64,000 nucleotides of DNA. Origin: Leclercia sp. LSNIH1. Lineage in GTDB: Bacteria > Pseudomonadota > Gammaproteobacteria > Enterobacterales > Enterobacteriaceae. The stretch is from NCBI RefSeq assembly GCF_002902985.1, contig NZ_CP026167.1:930001-994000 (forward strand), given 5' to 3'. Shown here one piece after another: positions 28,556 through 38,038 of the stretch. How positions within the stretch are numbered: the first letter of the stretch is position 1; each line of letters starts with the position of its first letter. The translations under genes were made by a program, and so were the position numbers. Under the pieces are notes generated by a model. The model ran no database searches, was not told the origin of the DNA, and was given only the letters and a program-made list of their open reading frames with translations.

Positions 28556-29245
28556 ATGACTCTCAATAAAACCGATCGCATCGTCATCACGCTGGGCACT
28601 CAAATCGTGGGTGGCAAGTACGTTCCTGGGTCACCGCTGCCCGCCGAGGCAGAGCTGTGTGAGGAGTTTGAAACCTCACGCAACATCATCCGGGAAGTGT
28701 TCCGTTCGCTGATGGCGAAGCGGCTGATTGAAATGAAGCGTTATCGCGGCGCCTTTGTTGCCCCGCGTAACCAGTGGAACTACCTCGATACCGAGGTTTT
28801 GCAGTGGGTGCTGGAAAACGACTACGACCCACGGCTGATTGGCGCGATGAGCGAGGTGCGAAACCTGGTGGAGCCGGCAATAGCCCGCTGGGCGGCGGAA
28901 CGCGCAACCTCTGGCGACCTCGCGCAAATTGAGGCGGCCCTGAACGATATGATCGCCAATAACCAGGATCGGGACGCCTTTAACGAGGCGGATATTCGCT
29001 ACCACGAGGCGGTGTTGCAGTCGGTGCATAACCCGGTGCTACAGCAGCTTAGCGTGGCGATCAGCTCGTTACAGCGAGCAGTTTTTGAACGAACCTGGAT
29101 GGGTGATGAGGCCAACATGCCGAAGACGCTCCAGGAACATAAAGCGCTGTTCGATGCGATACGCCATCAGGACAGCGATGCGGCAGAGCAGGCGGCGCTC
29201 ACCATGATCGCCAGCTCGACACGAAGGCTGAAGGAAATCACATGA
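28556..29245 (+). CDS. dgoR: D-galactonate-responsive repressor DgoR
   Basis: A 229-residue FadR-subfamily GntR regulator. The N-terminal winged helix-turn-helix (residues ~8-75) includes SPLPAEAELCEEFETSRNIIREVFRSL, and the C-terminal all-helical FCD domain has metal/effector residues in NEADIRYHEAVLQSVHNPVL. It represses dgoRKADT and is released by D-galactonate. Its stop overlaps the dgoK start by four bases (ATGA). Confidence 0.95.
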   Translation: MTLNKTDRIVITLGTQIVGGKYVPGSPLPAEAELCEEFETSRNIIREVFRSLMAKRLIEMKRYRGAFVAPRNQWNYLDTEVLQWVLENDYDPRLIGAMSEVRNLVEPAIARWAAERATSGDLAQIEAALNDMIANNQDRDAFNEADIRYHEAVLQSVHNPVLQQLSVAISSLQRAVFERTWMGDEANMPKTLQEHKALFDAIRHQDSDAAEQAALTMIASSTRRLKEIT

Positions 29246-30120
29246 CATCTCGCTACATCGCAATTGACTGGGGATCGACCAATCTGCGCGCCTGGCTCTA
29301 CCAGGGCGAGCAGTGCCTGGAGAGCAGGCAATCAGAAGCAGGCGTCACGCGCCTGAACGGTAAATCTCCTGAAGCGGTGTTAGCAGAGGTGACACAAAAC
29401 TGGCGCGACGGCGCCACGCCGGTGGTAATGGCAGGCATGGTTGGCAGCAACGTGGGTTGGAAGGTTGCACCATATCTGCCGGTTCCTGCCTGTTTCTCCG
29501 CTATTGGCGAACAGTTAACGTCTGTTGGCGACAATATCTGGATAATTCCGGGGCTATGCGTCTCCTGCGACGATAATCACAATGTGATGCGCGGTGAAGA
29601 AACCCAACTCCTCGGCGCGCGCACGCTCTCTCCTTCTTCTGTCTATGTCATGCCCGGTACGCACTGCAAATGGGTGCAAGCCGATGCTGAGCAGATCGCT
29701 GATTTTCGCACCGTGATGACCGGCGAATTACACCATTTACTGCTGAAGCATTCGCTGGTGGGGGCGGGGCTGCCGGAGCAGACAGCCTCGCCGGAAGCAT
29801 TTGCCGCCGGGCTTGAGCGTGGGATCGCTTCCCCCGCCGTTTTGCCGCAGCTTTTTGAGGTTCGCGCCTCGCACGTGCTGGGAACCCTTCCCCGCGAGCA
29901 TGTGAGCGAATTTTTATCGGGCCTGCTGATTGGCGCAGAAGTCGCCACCCTGAGCGAACAGTTCGCCGGGCAGCAGTCCATCACCCTCGTCGCGGGTTCA
30001 TCGCTGACCGCTCGTTACCGCCAGGCGTTCCACGCCATCGGGCGTGACGTGGCGGCGGTGGAGGGCGACACGGCATTTCAGGCAGGAATAAGGAGCATCG
30101 CTCATGCAGTGGCAAACTAA
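29242..30120 (+). CDS. dgoK: 2-dehydro-3-deoxygalactonokinase
   Basis: DgoK phosphorylates 2-keto-3-deoxy-D-galactonate to the 6-phosphate, the second catabolic step after DgoD. The 292-residue product opens with an actin-like ATPase phosphate loop, YIAIDWGSTNLRAWLY (residues 4-19), and has RGEETQLLGAR and the glycine-rich VAGSSLTARYRQAF near the C-terminus. It overlaps dgoR by 4 bases and dgoA by 17, implying coupled translation. Confidence 0.96.
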   Translation: MTSRYIAIDWGSTNLRAWLYQGEQCLESRQSEAGVTRLNGKSPEAVLAEVTQNWRDGATPVVMAGMVGSNVGWKVAPYLPVPACFSAIGEQLTSVGDNIWIIPGLCVSCDDNHNVMRGEETQLLGARTLSPSSVYVMPGTHCKWVQADAEQIADFRTVMTGELHHLLLKHSLVGAGLPEQTASPEAFAAGLERGIASPAVLPQLFEVRASHVLGTLPREHVSEFLSGLLIGAEVATLSEQFAGQQSITLVAGSSLTARYRQAFHAIGRDVAAVEGDTAFQAGIRSIAHAVAN

Positions 30121-30721
30121 TCTTCCCCTTATCGCGATTCTGCGCGGCATCACCCCTGACGAGGCCATTGCCCACGTTGGTGCGGTGATCGACGCCGGGT
30201 TCGACGCGGTGGAAATCCCGCTCAACTCCCTGGAATGGGAAAAAAGCATTCCGGCGGTCGTGGATGCGTTTGGTGACAAAGCGCTGATCGGCGCGGGGAC
30301 CGTATTACAGCCGGAGCAGGTGGACAGCCTGGCGAAGATGGGCTGTAAGCTCATTGTGACGCCCAATATCAACCCTGAGGTGATCCGCCGCGCTGTGGGC
30401 TACGGCATGACGGTTTGTCCCGGATGCGCCACGGCGACAGAAGCCTTTACCGCTCTCGATGCGGGCGCACAGTCGCTCAAAATCTTCCCGTCGTCGGCCT
30501 TTGGCCCGGATTACATCAAAGCGCTGAAAGCGGTGTTGCCCGCCAGCGTACCGGTCTTTGCCGTGGGCGGCGTCACGCCCGAAAACCTGGCCCAGTGGAT
30601 GAACGCGGGCTGTGTAGGGGCCGGTCTGGGTAGCGATCTCTATCGCGCCGGGCAGTCCATTGAGCGTACCGCACAGCAGGCGGCAGCATTTGTAAAAGCG
30701 TATCGAGAGGCAATGCAATGA
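30104..30721 (+). CDS. dgoA: 2-dehydro-3-deoxy-6-phosphogalactonate aldolase
   Basis: DgoA is a class I Schiff-base aldolase splitting 2-keto-3-deoxy-6-phosphogalactonate to pyruvate and glyceraldehyde-3-phosphate. The 205-residue (beta/alpha)8 barrel has the KDPG/KDPGal family stretches [15 protein letters not shown] (residues 7-21), [16 protein letters not shown] and the catalytic lysine segment [17 protein letters not shown], with the Lys at about 126. It overlaps dgoD by four bases (ATGA). Confidence 0.96.
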   Translation: MQWQTNLPLIAILRGITPDEAIAHVGAVIDAGFDAVEIPLNSLEWEKSIPAVVDAFGDKALIGAGTVLQPEQVDSLAKMGCKLIVTPNINPEVIRRAVGYGMTVCPGCATATEAFTALDAGAQSLKIFPSSAFGPDYIKALKAVLPASVPVFAVGGVTPENLAQWMNAGCVGAGLGSDLYRAGQSIERTAQQAAAFVKAYREAMQ

Positions 30722-31866
30722 AAATAACCAAACTCACCACCTACCGTTTACCGCCGCGTTGGATGTTCCTGAAAATCGAAACCGACGAAGGGGTGGTTGG
30801 CTGGGGCGAGCCGGTGATTGAAGGCCGTGCGCGCACCGTTGAAGCGGCGGTGCATGAGCTGGGCGAATATCTGATTGGTCAGGATCCGGCGCGTATTAAC
30901 GACCTGTGGCAGGTGATGTACCGTGCGGGCTTCTACCGCGGCGGCCCAATCCTGATGAGCGCCATCGCCGGTATCGACCAGGCGCTGTGGGATATCAAAG
31001 GCAAAGTGCTGAACGCCCCGGTCTGGCAGCTGATGGGGGGCCTGGTACGCGACAAAATCAAAGCCTACAGCTGGGTGGGCGGTGACCGTCCGGCGGAAGT
31101 GATCGACGGCATTAGCAAGCTGCGCAGCATCGGTTTCGACACCTTCAAACTTAACGGCTGCGAAGAGATGGGCGTGATTGATAACTCGCGGGCGGTGGAT
31201 CGCGCGGTAAATACCGTGGCGCAAATCCGTGAAGCCTTCGGCAACGAGATTGAGTTTGGTCTCGATTTCCACGGTCGCGTCAGCGCGCCGATGGCGAAAC
31301 TGCTGATCAAAGAACTGGAGCCGTACCGTCCGCTGTTTATCGAGGAGCCGGTGCTGGCCGAGCAGGCCGAGTACTACCCGAAACTGGCGGAGCAGACGCA
31401 CATTCCGATCGCGGCGGGCGAACGCATGTTCTCGCGCTTCGAGTTTAAACGCGTGCTGGAAGCGGGCGGGATTGCGATCCTGCAACCGGACCTCTCCCAC
31501 GCGGGCGGCATCACCGAATGCTACAAAATTGCCGGGATGGCAGAAGCCTATGACGTGGCCCTGGCACCGCACTGCCCGCTGGGCCCGATTGCGCTGGCAG
31601 CCTGTCTGCACGTGGACTTTGTCTCGCGCAACGCGGTATTCCAGGAGCAGAGTATGGGCATTCACTATAACAAGGGCGCGGAACTGCTCGACTTTGTGAA
31701 GAATAAAGAAGACTTCAGCATGGAAGGCGGTTTCTTCAAACCGTTAACGAAGCCGGGCCTTGGCGTGGAGATCGACGAAGCCAAAGTCATTGAGCTGAGT
31801 AAAAATGCGCCGGACTGGCGTAATCCGTTATGGCGTCACGAGGACGGCAGCGTAGCGGAATGGTGA
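30718..31866 (+). CDS. dgoD: D-galactonate dehydratase
   Basis: DgoD is an enolase-superfamily dehydratase converting D-galactonate to 2-keto-3-deoxygalactonate. The 382-residue product has the capping domain (residues 1-125), then the barrel with metal-binding acids in [15 protein letters not shown] and [10 protein letters not shown], and catalytic His residues in [13 protein letters not shown] and [12 protein letters not shown]. The pathway from D-galactonate to central metabolites is complete here apart from the damaged permease dgoT. Confidence 0.97.
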   Translation: MKITKLTTYRLPPRWMFLKIETDEGVVGWGEPVIEGRARTVEAAVHELGEYLIGQDPARINDLWQVMYRAGFYRGGPILMSAIAGIDQALWDIKGKVLNAPVWQLMGGLVRDKIKAYSWVGGDRPAEVIDGISKLRSIGFDTFKLNGCEEMGVIDNSRAVDRAVNTVAQIREAFGNEIEFGLDFHGRVSAPMAKLLIKELEPYRPLFIEEPVLAEQAEYYPKLAEQTHIPIAAGERMFSRFEFKRVLEAGGIAILQPDLSHAGGITECYKIAGMAEAYDVALAPHCPLGPIALAACLHVDFVSRNAVFQEQSMGIHYNKGAELLDFVKNKEDFSMEGGFFKPLTKPGLGVEIDEAKVIELSKNAPDWRNPLWRHEDGSVAEW

Positions 31867-31876
31867 TCACCACGCC

Positions 31877-31906
31877 GTAGGCCCGGTAAGCGCAGCGCCA
31901 CCGGGC
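31877..31906. repeat. REP element between dgoD and dgoT
   Basis: A single palindromic unit GTAGGCCCGGTAAGCGCAGC...CACCGGGC, of the same family as the repeats near pstS, gyrB and ibpB. Confidence 0.8.
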
Positions 31907-31996
31907 AACAATCTCACAGACAAAAATATAACCCTCTGTAAATTACAGGGCATGGTGAGCGGCCTCGCTATGCCCAAAATCTGGAGACAGATTGCG

Positions 31997-33289
31997 ATGG
32001 ATATTCCAGTTACAGCTACCAAAACCGGGCGTCGCCGCTACCTGACGCTGATGATGATCTTTATTACCGTGGTCATCTGTTATGTCGACCGCGCCAACCT
32101 TGCCGTGGCTTCGGCCCATATTCAGGAGGAGTTCGGCATTACCAAAGCGGAGATGGGCTACGTCTTCTCGGCGTTTGCCTGGCTCTATACGCTATGCCAG
32201 ATCCCGGGCGGTTGGTTCCTCGACCGCATCGGCTCGCGCCTGACCTACTTTATCGCTATTTTCGGCTGGTCCGTGGCGACCCTGTTCCAGGGTTTTGCTA
32301 CTGGCTTAATGTCGCTGATTGGCCTGCGCGCGATCACCGGTATTTTCGAAGCGCCAGCATTCCCGACCAATAACCGCATGGTCACCAGCTGGTTCCCTGA
32401 ACATGAGCGCGCCTCTGCCGTCGGGTTCTATACCTCCGGGCAGTTTGTTGGTCTGGCGTTCCTGACCCCGCTGCTGATCTAGATCCAGGAGCTGCTGAGT
32501 TGGCACTGGGTGTTCATCGTCACCGGCGGGATCGGCATCATCTGGTCGTTTATCTGGATTAAGGTCTATCAGCCGCCGCGCCTGACCAAAAGCATCAGCA
32601 AAGCCGAGCTGGATTATATTCGCGATGGCGGCGGTCTGGTGGATGGCGATGCGCCAGTGAAAAAAGAGGCGCGCCAGCCGCTGACCAAAGCTGACTGGAA
32701 GCTGGTCTTCCACCGTAAGCTGGTGGGCGTTTACCTTGGCCAGTTTGCGGTGACCTCCACGCTGTGGTTCTTCCTGACCTGGTTCCCGAACTACCTGACC
32801 CAGGAGAAAGGCATCACCGCGCTGAAGGCGGGCTTTATGACCACCGTGCCGTTCCTGGCGGCCTTCTTTGGCGTGCTGCTCTCCGGCTGGCTGGCGGATA
32901 AGCTGGTGAAAAAAGGGTTCTCCCTCGGCGTGGCGCGTAAAACGCCGATCATCTGCGGGCTGCTGATCTCCACCTGCATCATGGGCGCAAACTACACCAA
33001 CGATCCGGTATGGATTATGACCCTGATGGCGGTGGCCTTCTTTGGGAATGGCTTTGCCTCCATCACCTGGTCGCTGGTGTCGTCGCTGGCCCCGATGCGT
33101 CTGATTGGTCTGACCGGCGGGGTGTTTAACTTCGTTGGCGGCCTGGGCGGGATCACCGTTCCACTGGTGATTGGCTACCTGGCGCAGGACTACGGTTTTG
33201 GCCCGGCACTGGTCTATATCTCCGCGGTGGCCCTGATTGGCGCGCTCTCCTACATCCTGCTGGTGGGCGATGTTAAACGGGTAGGCTAA
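31997..33289 (+). pseudogene. dgoT: D-galactonate/proton symporter gene dgoT, interrupted by an in-frame amber codon
   Basis: The locus is a full-length MFS anion:cation symporter frame (431 codons, equal to E. coli DgoT) except that codon 162 is TAG (32480-32482), where the family has Trp in LLIWIQE. The first part, [16 protein letters not shown] to FLTPLLI, covers about five helices; the frame resumes at once as [16 protein letters not shown] and runs to VGDVKRVG without further damage. A TGG-to-TAG change is the simplest explanation. Translation would give a non-functional 161-residue fragment unless an amber suppressor is present; a GTG at 32510 could start the rest but is unlikely to help. 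The other dgo genes are intact. Confidence 0.9.
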
Positions 33290-33303
33290 TCTCCTGCAAT
33301 GCT

Positions 33304-33336
33304 ATACCCTGATGCGACATCCGCGCATCAGGGTAT
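33304..33336 (+). terminator. Long hairpin between dgoT and yidR
   Basis: A 13-bp perfect inverted repeat (ATACCCTGATGCG / CGCATCAGGGTAT) with a 7-base loop lies 15 bases after dgoT and ends only four bases before the yidR ATG. No T-run follows. It may end dgo transcripts, process the mRNA, or hide the yidR ribosome site. Confidence 0.65.
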
Positions 33337-33340
33337 CCTC

Positions 33341-34567
33341 ATGAAACAAATCACTTTCGCTCCCCGCAACCATCAGCTCACCAATACCCGTACCTGGACC
33401 GCAGACAGCCAGTGGCTGGCTTTTGACGTCCGGCCTTCCGGGGCGTCGTTTACCGGCGAAACCATTGAACGAGTGAATGTTAAAACCGGCGACGTCGAGG
33501 TGATCTATCGCGCCAGCAACGGTGCGCATGTGGGGGTTGTCACCGTCCATCCGACGGCTGATAAATACGTTTTTATCCACGGCCCGCAACATCCCGACGC
33601 CCACTGGCAGTACGACTTCCATCACCGTCAGGGGGTGGTTGCAGAGCGCGGGCAGGTGAGCAATCTTGATGCGATGGATATCACCCCGCCTTTCACCTCC
33701 GGCGCGCTGCGCGGTGGCAGTCATGTTCATGTGTATAGCCCGGACGGGCAGTTCGTCAGCTTTACCTATAACGACCATGTGTTGCACACGCTCGATCCGA
33801 CGCTGGATTTACGTAACGTGGGCGTGGCCGCGCCTTATGGCCCGGTGACCCCTGCGGGCCACCATCCGCGGGAGTATGCCGGTACGCACTGGAGCGTGCT
33901 GGTCAGCCGTACCACCCCCGCGCCACAGCCGGGCAGCGATGAGATCAACCGTGCCTACGAAGAGGGCTGGGTCGGTAATCATCAACTGGCTTTTATCGGC
34001 GATACCCTTACCGCCAGCGGCAAGAAGGTGCCGGAGCTGTTTATCGTTGACCTGCCGAAAGAGGAACAGGGCTGGAAACAGGCGGGCGATCTACCGCTTC
34101 AGGGCACGGCAGATCGCATGCCCGCCCCGCCTGCCGGGGTCATGCAGCGCCGTTTAACCTTTACTCACGGCAACCGCTATCCGGGGCTGGTGAACGTGCC
34201 GCGCCACTGGGTGCGCAGCAACCCCCAGGCGACACAAATCGCGTTCCTGATGCGGGATGATAACGGCGTGGTGCAGCTGTGGCTGATCGCCCCTGAAGGG
34301 GGTGAACCCCGTCAGCTTACCCATAACCCAAGCGATATTCAGTCGGCCTTTAACTGGCATCCGGCGGGCCATTCACTGGGATTTGTGCTGGAGGATCGCA
34401 TTGCAACCTGTGATGCGGCGTCTGGTGCTGTGACGTTTTTGACGTCCGATCACGGCAATCCGCCGTCGGGTGATGCGGTGAATTACTCTCCGGATGGGCA
34501 CACCATTGCCTGGATGGAGGAGATCGACGGATTCCGGCAGCTGTGGGTGACAGAGACCGGACGCTAA
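33341..34567 (+). CDS. yidR: YidR, TolB-like beta-propeller protein
   Basis: A 408-residue cytoplasmic protein without a signal peptide, similar to E. coli YidR (DUF3748). WD40/TolB-like propeller repeats recur as xxPDGxxxxFxYxD: YSPDGQFVSFTYNDHV, NPQATQIAFLMRDDNG, NWHPAGHSLGFVLEDR and YSPDGHTIAWMEEI. Function unknown. The start giving MKQITFAPRNHQLT is conserved, but it has no clear Shine-Dalgarno and sits directly after a strong hairpin. It converges with yidQ, the two stops being adjacent. Confidence 0.85.
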   Translation: MKQITFAPRNHQLTNTRTWTADSQWLAFDVRPSGASFTGETIERVNVKTGDVEVIYRASNGAHVGVVTVHPTADKYVFIHGPQHPDAHWQYDFHHRQGVVAERGQVSNLDAMDITPPFTSGALRGGSHVHVYSPDGQFVSFTYNDHVLHTLDPTLDLRNVGVAAPYGPVTPAGHHPREYAGTHWSVLVSRTTPAPQPGSDEINRAYEEGWVGNHQLAFIGDTLTASGKKVPELFIVDLPKEEQGWKQAGDLPLQGTADRMPAPPAGVMQRRLTFTHGNRYPGLVNVPRHWVRSNPQATQIAFLMRDDNGVVQLWLIAPEGGEPRQLTHNPSDIQSAFNWHPAGHSLGFVLEDRIATCDAASGAVTFLTSDHGNPPSGDAVNYSPDGHTIAWMEEIDGFRQLWVTETGR

Positions 34568-34900
34568 TCAGCGAGAGGGCATCCCGGCGGGCGGGATCAC
34601 GGCGTTGGTCGCCAGGGTCTCTTGCTCGCTTTGCTCCACGCGGGAGCGAACGGATTTATCGGTGCGGAAGAGGTCCCACGGCAGCAGCAGGGTATCGACC
34701 ACCGCGGTAAATGGCATATCGAGCACCACCAGCGATTTCGTTCCCCAGTGGGTATCGTCGTCAGCCAGCATAGTCGCGCTGGCTCGCGTGCCGGGATAGG
34801 TTCCTTCTTTACCGCCGGTGTGAGACATCACGCTCGAACACCCGCAAAGCACAACCACTGCGCTGAACGTCGTCAGTTTTATCAGAACATTTTTCATCAT
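34568..34900 (-). CDS. yidQ: YceK/YidQ-family lipoprotein
   Basis: A 110-residue predicted lipoprotein: short basic N-terminus, hydrophobic stretch FSAVVVL, lipobox L-C-G-C with the lipidated Cys at about residue 21, then SSVMSHTGGKEGTYPGTRAS, the conserved family block. DMPFTAVVDTLLLPWD is also conserved. Function unknown; probably anchored in the outer membrane. Two adjacent ATG codons can start it (34900 or 34897). It is divergent from ibpA and ends directly against yidR. Confidence 0.88.
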   Translation of the reverse strand: MMKNVLIKLTTFSAVVVLCGCSSVMSHTGGKEGTYPGTRASATMLADDDTHWGTKSLVVLDMPFTAVVDTLLLPWDLFRTDKSVRSRVEQSEQETLATNAVIPPAGMPSR

Positions 34901-35078
34901 CAGTTAGTCATCATCAATGGCACGGCATAAACCTGCTACCGGGTTTATAACGGGCCATTCTCAAAATGAATAGTTGAAAAGTACCGCTCTGTGGCACCTA
35001 TCGCATTTTAACCTTACGTGCTGTAGACCCAGTCTATTCCAGTACCCGTAAAGTGCAAAAAATTCTCGCAACGGCATG

Positions 35079-35107
35079 CTTGAAAAGATCGCAAACGGAC
35101 CCATTTT
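35079..35107 (+). promoter_or_regulatory. Sigma-32 heat-shock promoter of ibpAB
   Basis: CTTGAAA (35079-35085) and CCCATTTT (35100-35107), spaced by 14 bases, match the RpoH consensus CTTGAAA-N11-16-CCCCATNT. A start near 35113 gives a leader of about 99 bases. The rest of the 311-base yidQ-ibpA gap (34901-35078) holds the yidQ promoter side and nothing else I recognise. Confidence 0.9.
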
Positions 35108-35112
35108 AAGGA

Positions 35113-35211
35113 TGTATCGATGAACAAACGTGCCTGAGGGGCGTTTGGGATACTCCTGCCTGTCCATGGTGGAAGGCGACAATTCTTGCTGATTTCAGGA
35201 GTTTTAACTGT
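35113..35211 (+). promoter_or_regulatory. ROSE-type RNA thermometer in the ibpA leader
   Basis: The leader ends with CTTGCTGATTTCAGGAG, where the UUGCU motif faces the AGGAG ribosome site (35197-35201), the temperature-labile hairpin of ROSE elements with a G-G mismatch. An upstream hairpin AAACGTGCC...GGCGTTT is also visible. Melting at heat-shock temperature would free ibpA translation. A second possible pairing, ACTCCTG at 35152-35158 with CAGGAGT at 35196-35202, is also perfect. Confidence 0.85.
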
Positions 35212-35622
35212 ATGCGTAACTTTGATCTTTCTCCGCTTTATCGTTCAGCCATTGGCTTCGATCGTCTGTTCAACCATTTAGAAAACAACCAAAGCCAGAG
35301 CAATGGCTACCCTCCATACAATGTTGAACTGGTTGACGAAAACCATTATCGCATTGCGATTGCCGTGGCCGGTTTCGCTGAAAGCGAACTGGAGATCACC
35401 GCTCAGGATAACCTGCTGGTGGTGAAAGGCGCTCATGCGGGCGAGCAGAAAGAACGTACCTACCTCTATCAGGGCATCGCGGAACGTAACTTTGAACGTA
35501 AATTCCAGTTAGCTGAGAACATCCACGTTCATGGCGCGAACCTGGTTAACGGTCTGCTCTATATCGATCTGGAACGAGTTATCCCGGAAGCGAAAAAACC
35601 GCGCCGTATCGAAATTAATTAA
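35212..35622 (+). CDS. ibpA: Small heat-shock chaperone IbpA
   Basis: IbpA binds unfolding proteins with IbpB in inclusion bodies and passes them to DnaK/ClpB. The 136-residue protein has the alpha-crystallin domain (residues ~35-125, from [23 protein letters not shown] to [14 protein letters not shown]) with the C-terminal anchoring motif RRIEIN (I-x-I). It is controlled by the sigma-32 promoter and RNA thermometer upstream. Confidence 0.97.
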   Translation: MRNFDLSPLYRSAIGFDRLFNHLENNQSQSNGYPPYNVELVDENHYRIAIAVAGFAESELEITAQDNLLVVKGAHAGEQKERTYLYQGIAERNFERKFQLAENIHVHGANLVNGLLYIDLERVIPEAKKPRRIEIN

Positions 35623-35759
35623 TTGTCCGGGTCGCTTTCGCGGCCCAAATATAAATGCTTGCCGATATCGGGAGCATATGTGAATCCATAAGGATTTGCA
35701 GGAACAAGTGTGTACAAAAATAAATTGTACCGAACTCGCTTCTCAGAAGGAGATTTAGT

Positions 35760-36188
35760 ATGCGTAATTACGATTTATCCCCGCTGCTGCGTCAGTGGAT
35801 CGGTTTTGACAAACTGGCCTCCGCGCTGCAAAGCACCACCGAAAGCCAGACCTTCCCGCCGTATAACATCGAAAAGAGCGACGATAACCACTATCGCATT
35901 ACGCTCGCAGTGGCCGGCTTCAGCCAGCAGAACCTCGATATTCAGCTGGAAGGCACACGCCTGACGGTAAAAGGCACCCCGGAAAAACCAGCAACCGAAA
36001 CCAAATGGCTGCACCAGGGGCTGGTGACCCAGCCGTTCAGCCTGAGCTTTACCCTGGCTGAACATATGGAGGTGACGGGCGCCACCTTCACCAACGGGCT
36101 GCTGCATATCGACATCACCCGCAACGTGCCGGAAGCGATTGCTCCGCAGCGGATCGCCATCAGTGAACGTCCGGCGTTGAACAGTTAA
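35760..36188 (+). CDS. ibpB: Small heat-shock chaperone IbpB
   Basis: A paralogue of IbpA, 142 residues, with the alpha-crystallin domain from [23 protein letters not shown] to [14 protein letters not shown] and the I-x-I motif in PQRIAIS. It forms mixed assemblies with IbpA. The 137-base gap after ibpA contains a short hairpin (CTTC-TCA-GAAG) running into the GGAG ribosome site just before the ATG, consistent with its own thermosensitive translation as reported for E. coli ibpB. Confidence 0.97.
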   Translation: MRNYDLSPLLRQWIGFDKLASALQSTTESQTFPPYNIEKSDDNHYRITLAVAGFSQQNLDIQLEGTRLTVKGTPEKPATETKWLHQGLVTQPFSLSFTLAEHMEVTGATFTNGLLHIDITRNVPEAIAPQRIAISERPALNS

Positions 36189-36197
36189 TAGACTGTG

Positions 36198-36264
36198 TCG
36201 GGGGGCGCTACGCTTACCCGACCTACAAGACCCGCAGGCTCGCGCAAGCGAAGCGTCGCCGGGC
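36198..36264. repeat. REP pair downstream of ibpB
   Basis: Two REP-like units, 36198-36226 and 36234-36264, in inverted arrangement, carry the GGCGCTACGCTTACCCGACC and GCAAGCGAAGCGTCGCCGGGC cores. They precede the ibpB terminator. Confidence 0.7.
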
Positions 36265-36273
36265 AAAATCAAA

Positions 36274-36298
36274 GCCCCGCCCCGGCGGGGCTTTTTTG
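36274..36298 (+). terminator. Terminator of the ibpAB operon
   Basis: AGCCCCGC / GCGGGGCT stem with a CCCG loop followed by six T residues. Confidence 0.9.
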
Positions 36299-36376
36299 TG
36301 CGCCATCGCCCATACAACCCGCCTGCGCTCTGCGAAAATCCCTGCTAATTATATTGTTATTCACAGGGATGCTGTC

Positions 36377-38038
36377 ATGAGTGATATAGCGTTAACGGTC
36401 AGTATTCTGGCGTTGGTTGCGGTGGTCGGGCTGTGGATAGGCAATGTCAAAATCCGCGGCGTCGGGTTCGGCATTGGCGGCGTGCTCTTTGGCGGGATTT
36501 TTGTCGGCCATTTTGCCGACCAGCTTGGCATTACGCTCAGCGCGGAAATGCTGCACTTCATTCAGGAATTTGGCCTGATCCTCTTCGTTTACACTATCGG
36601 CATCCAGGTCGGGCCCGGCTTTTTCGCCTCGCTGCGCGTCTCTGGCCTGCGGCTTAATCTTTTTGCGATGGGGATTGTGGTGATGGGTGGGCTGGTCACC
36701 GCCCTGCTGCATAAACTCTTCGCCATTCCGCTGCCGGTGGTGTTGGGCATTTTCTCCGGGGCGGTAACCAATACTCCCGCGCTGGGTGCCGGGCAGCAAA
36801 TCCTGCGCGATCTGGGCATCGCCCCCGACATCGTCGATCAGATGGGGATGAGCTACGCCATGGCCTACCCGTTCGGCATCTGCGGCATCCTGCTCACCAT
36901 GTGGCTGATGCGTATCCTGTTTCGCGTTAACGTTGAACAGGAAGCCCGGGAGCATGAATCTACCCTTACGAACGGACAGGCGCTGATTAAGACCATCAAC
37001 ATCCGCGTCGACAACCCCAATCTGAACAATCTGCCAATTCAGGATGTGCCGATCCTTAACAGCGCCAATATTATCTGCTCCCGCCTGAAGCGTGAGGAAA
37101 CCCTGATGGTGCCGCTGCCCGGCACGGTGATCCAGATAGGCGACCTGCTGCATCTGGTGGGGCAACCGGCGGACCTGCATAACGCCCAACTGGTGATTGG
37201 CCAGGAGGTGGATACCTCCCTTTCTACCCGCGGCACCGATATGCGCGTCGAGCGCGTGGTGGTGACCAACGAGAAGGTATTAGGCAAGAAAATCCGCGAA
37301 CTGCAGGTAAAAGAGCGCTACGACGTGGTGATCTCTCGCCTGAACCGCGCCGGGATCGAGCTGGTGGCCAGCCCGGACGCCAGCCTGCAGTTTGGCGACA
37401 TCCTTAACCTCGTCGGGCGCCCGGCCTCCATTGACGCCGTCGCCAATATGGTAGGCAACGCGCAACAAAAACTGCAGCAGGTGCAGATGCTACCGGTGTT
37501 TATCGGTATCGGACTCGGCGTCCTGCTCGGCTCTATCCCCCTCTATGTACCGGGGTTCCCGGTGGCGCTCAAGCTGGGGCTGGCAGGCGGGCCGTTGATT
37601 ATGGCACTGATCCTCGGTCGTATCGGCTGTGTCGGTAAGCTCTACTGGTTTATGCCTCCGAGCGCCAACCTTGCCCTGCGTGAGCTGGGGATCGTGCTGT
37701 TTCTGGCGGTGGTGGGGCTGAAATCTGGCGGGGATTTCGTCGAGACGCTCGCCCGCGGTGACGGCGTCAGCTGGATTGGTTACGGCATCCTCATTACCGC
37801 CGTCCCGCTGATCACGATGGGCATTCTGGCGCGGCTACTGGCGAAGATGAACTACCTCACCCTCTGCGGCATGCTGGCCGGTTCGATGACCGATCCCCCG
37901 GCGCTGGCCTTTGCCAACAACCTGCACGCCACCAGCGGGGCGGCGGCGCTCTCCTACGCCACGGTCTATCCGCTGGTGATGTTTATGCGCATTATCACAC
38001 CGCAGCTACTGGCGGTGCTGTTCTGGGGGATAGGTTAA
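36377..38038 (+). CDS. yidE: AspT/YidE-type membrane antiporter with RCK-C domains
   Basis: A 553-residue inner-membrane protein of the AAE (aspartate:alanine exchanger-like) family. Ten or so helices are split into two blocks (residues 1-190 and 375-553) around two cytoplasmic RCK-C domains (~190-280 and ~285-370; e.g. [18 protein letters not shown] and [16 protein letters not shown]). Substrate unknown. The frame extends upstream, but [14 protein letters not shown] is the conserved start. It converges with the sulfatase gene and the two ends overlap by four bases. Confidence 0.93.
   Translation: MSDIALTVSILALVAVVGLWIGNVKIRGVGFGIGGVLFGGIFVGHFADQLGITLSAEMLHFIQEFGLILFVYTIGIQVGPGFFASLRVSGLRLNLFAMGIVVMGGLVTALLHKLFAIPLPVVLGIFSGAVTNTPALGAGQQILRDLGIAPDIVDQMGMSYAMAYPFGICGILLTMWLMRILFRVNVEQEAREHESTLTNGQALIKTINIRVDNPNLNNLPIQDVPILNSANIICSRLKREETLMVPLPGTVIQIGDLLHLVGQPADLHNAQLVIGQEVDTSLSTRGTDMRVERVVVTNEKVLGKKIRELQVKERYDVVISRLNRAGIELVASPDASLQFGDILNLVGRPASIDAVANMVGNAQQKLQQVQMLPVFIGIGLGVLLGSIPLYVPGFPVALKLGLAGGPLIMALILGRIGCVGKLYWFMPPSANLALRELGIVLFLAVVGLKSGGDFVETLARGDGVSWIGYGILITAVPLITMGILARLLAKMNYLTLCGMLAGSMTDPPALAFANNLHATSGAAALSYATVYPLVMFMRIITPQLLAVLFWGIG

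Noticed and set aside
32510..33289. Second half of dgoT as an independent 259-residue gene
   Set aside because: Begins at a GTG inside a conserved transporter helix and is the direct continuation of the dgoT frame after the amber codon; better described as one broken gene.
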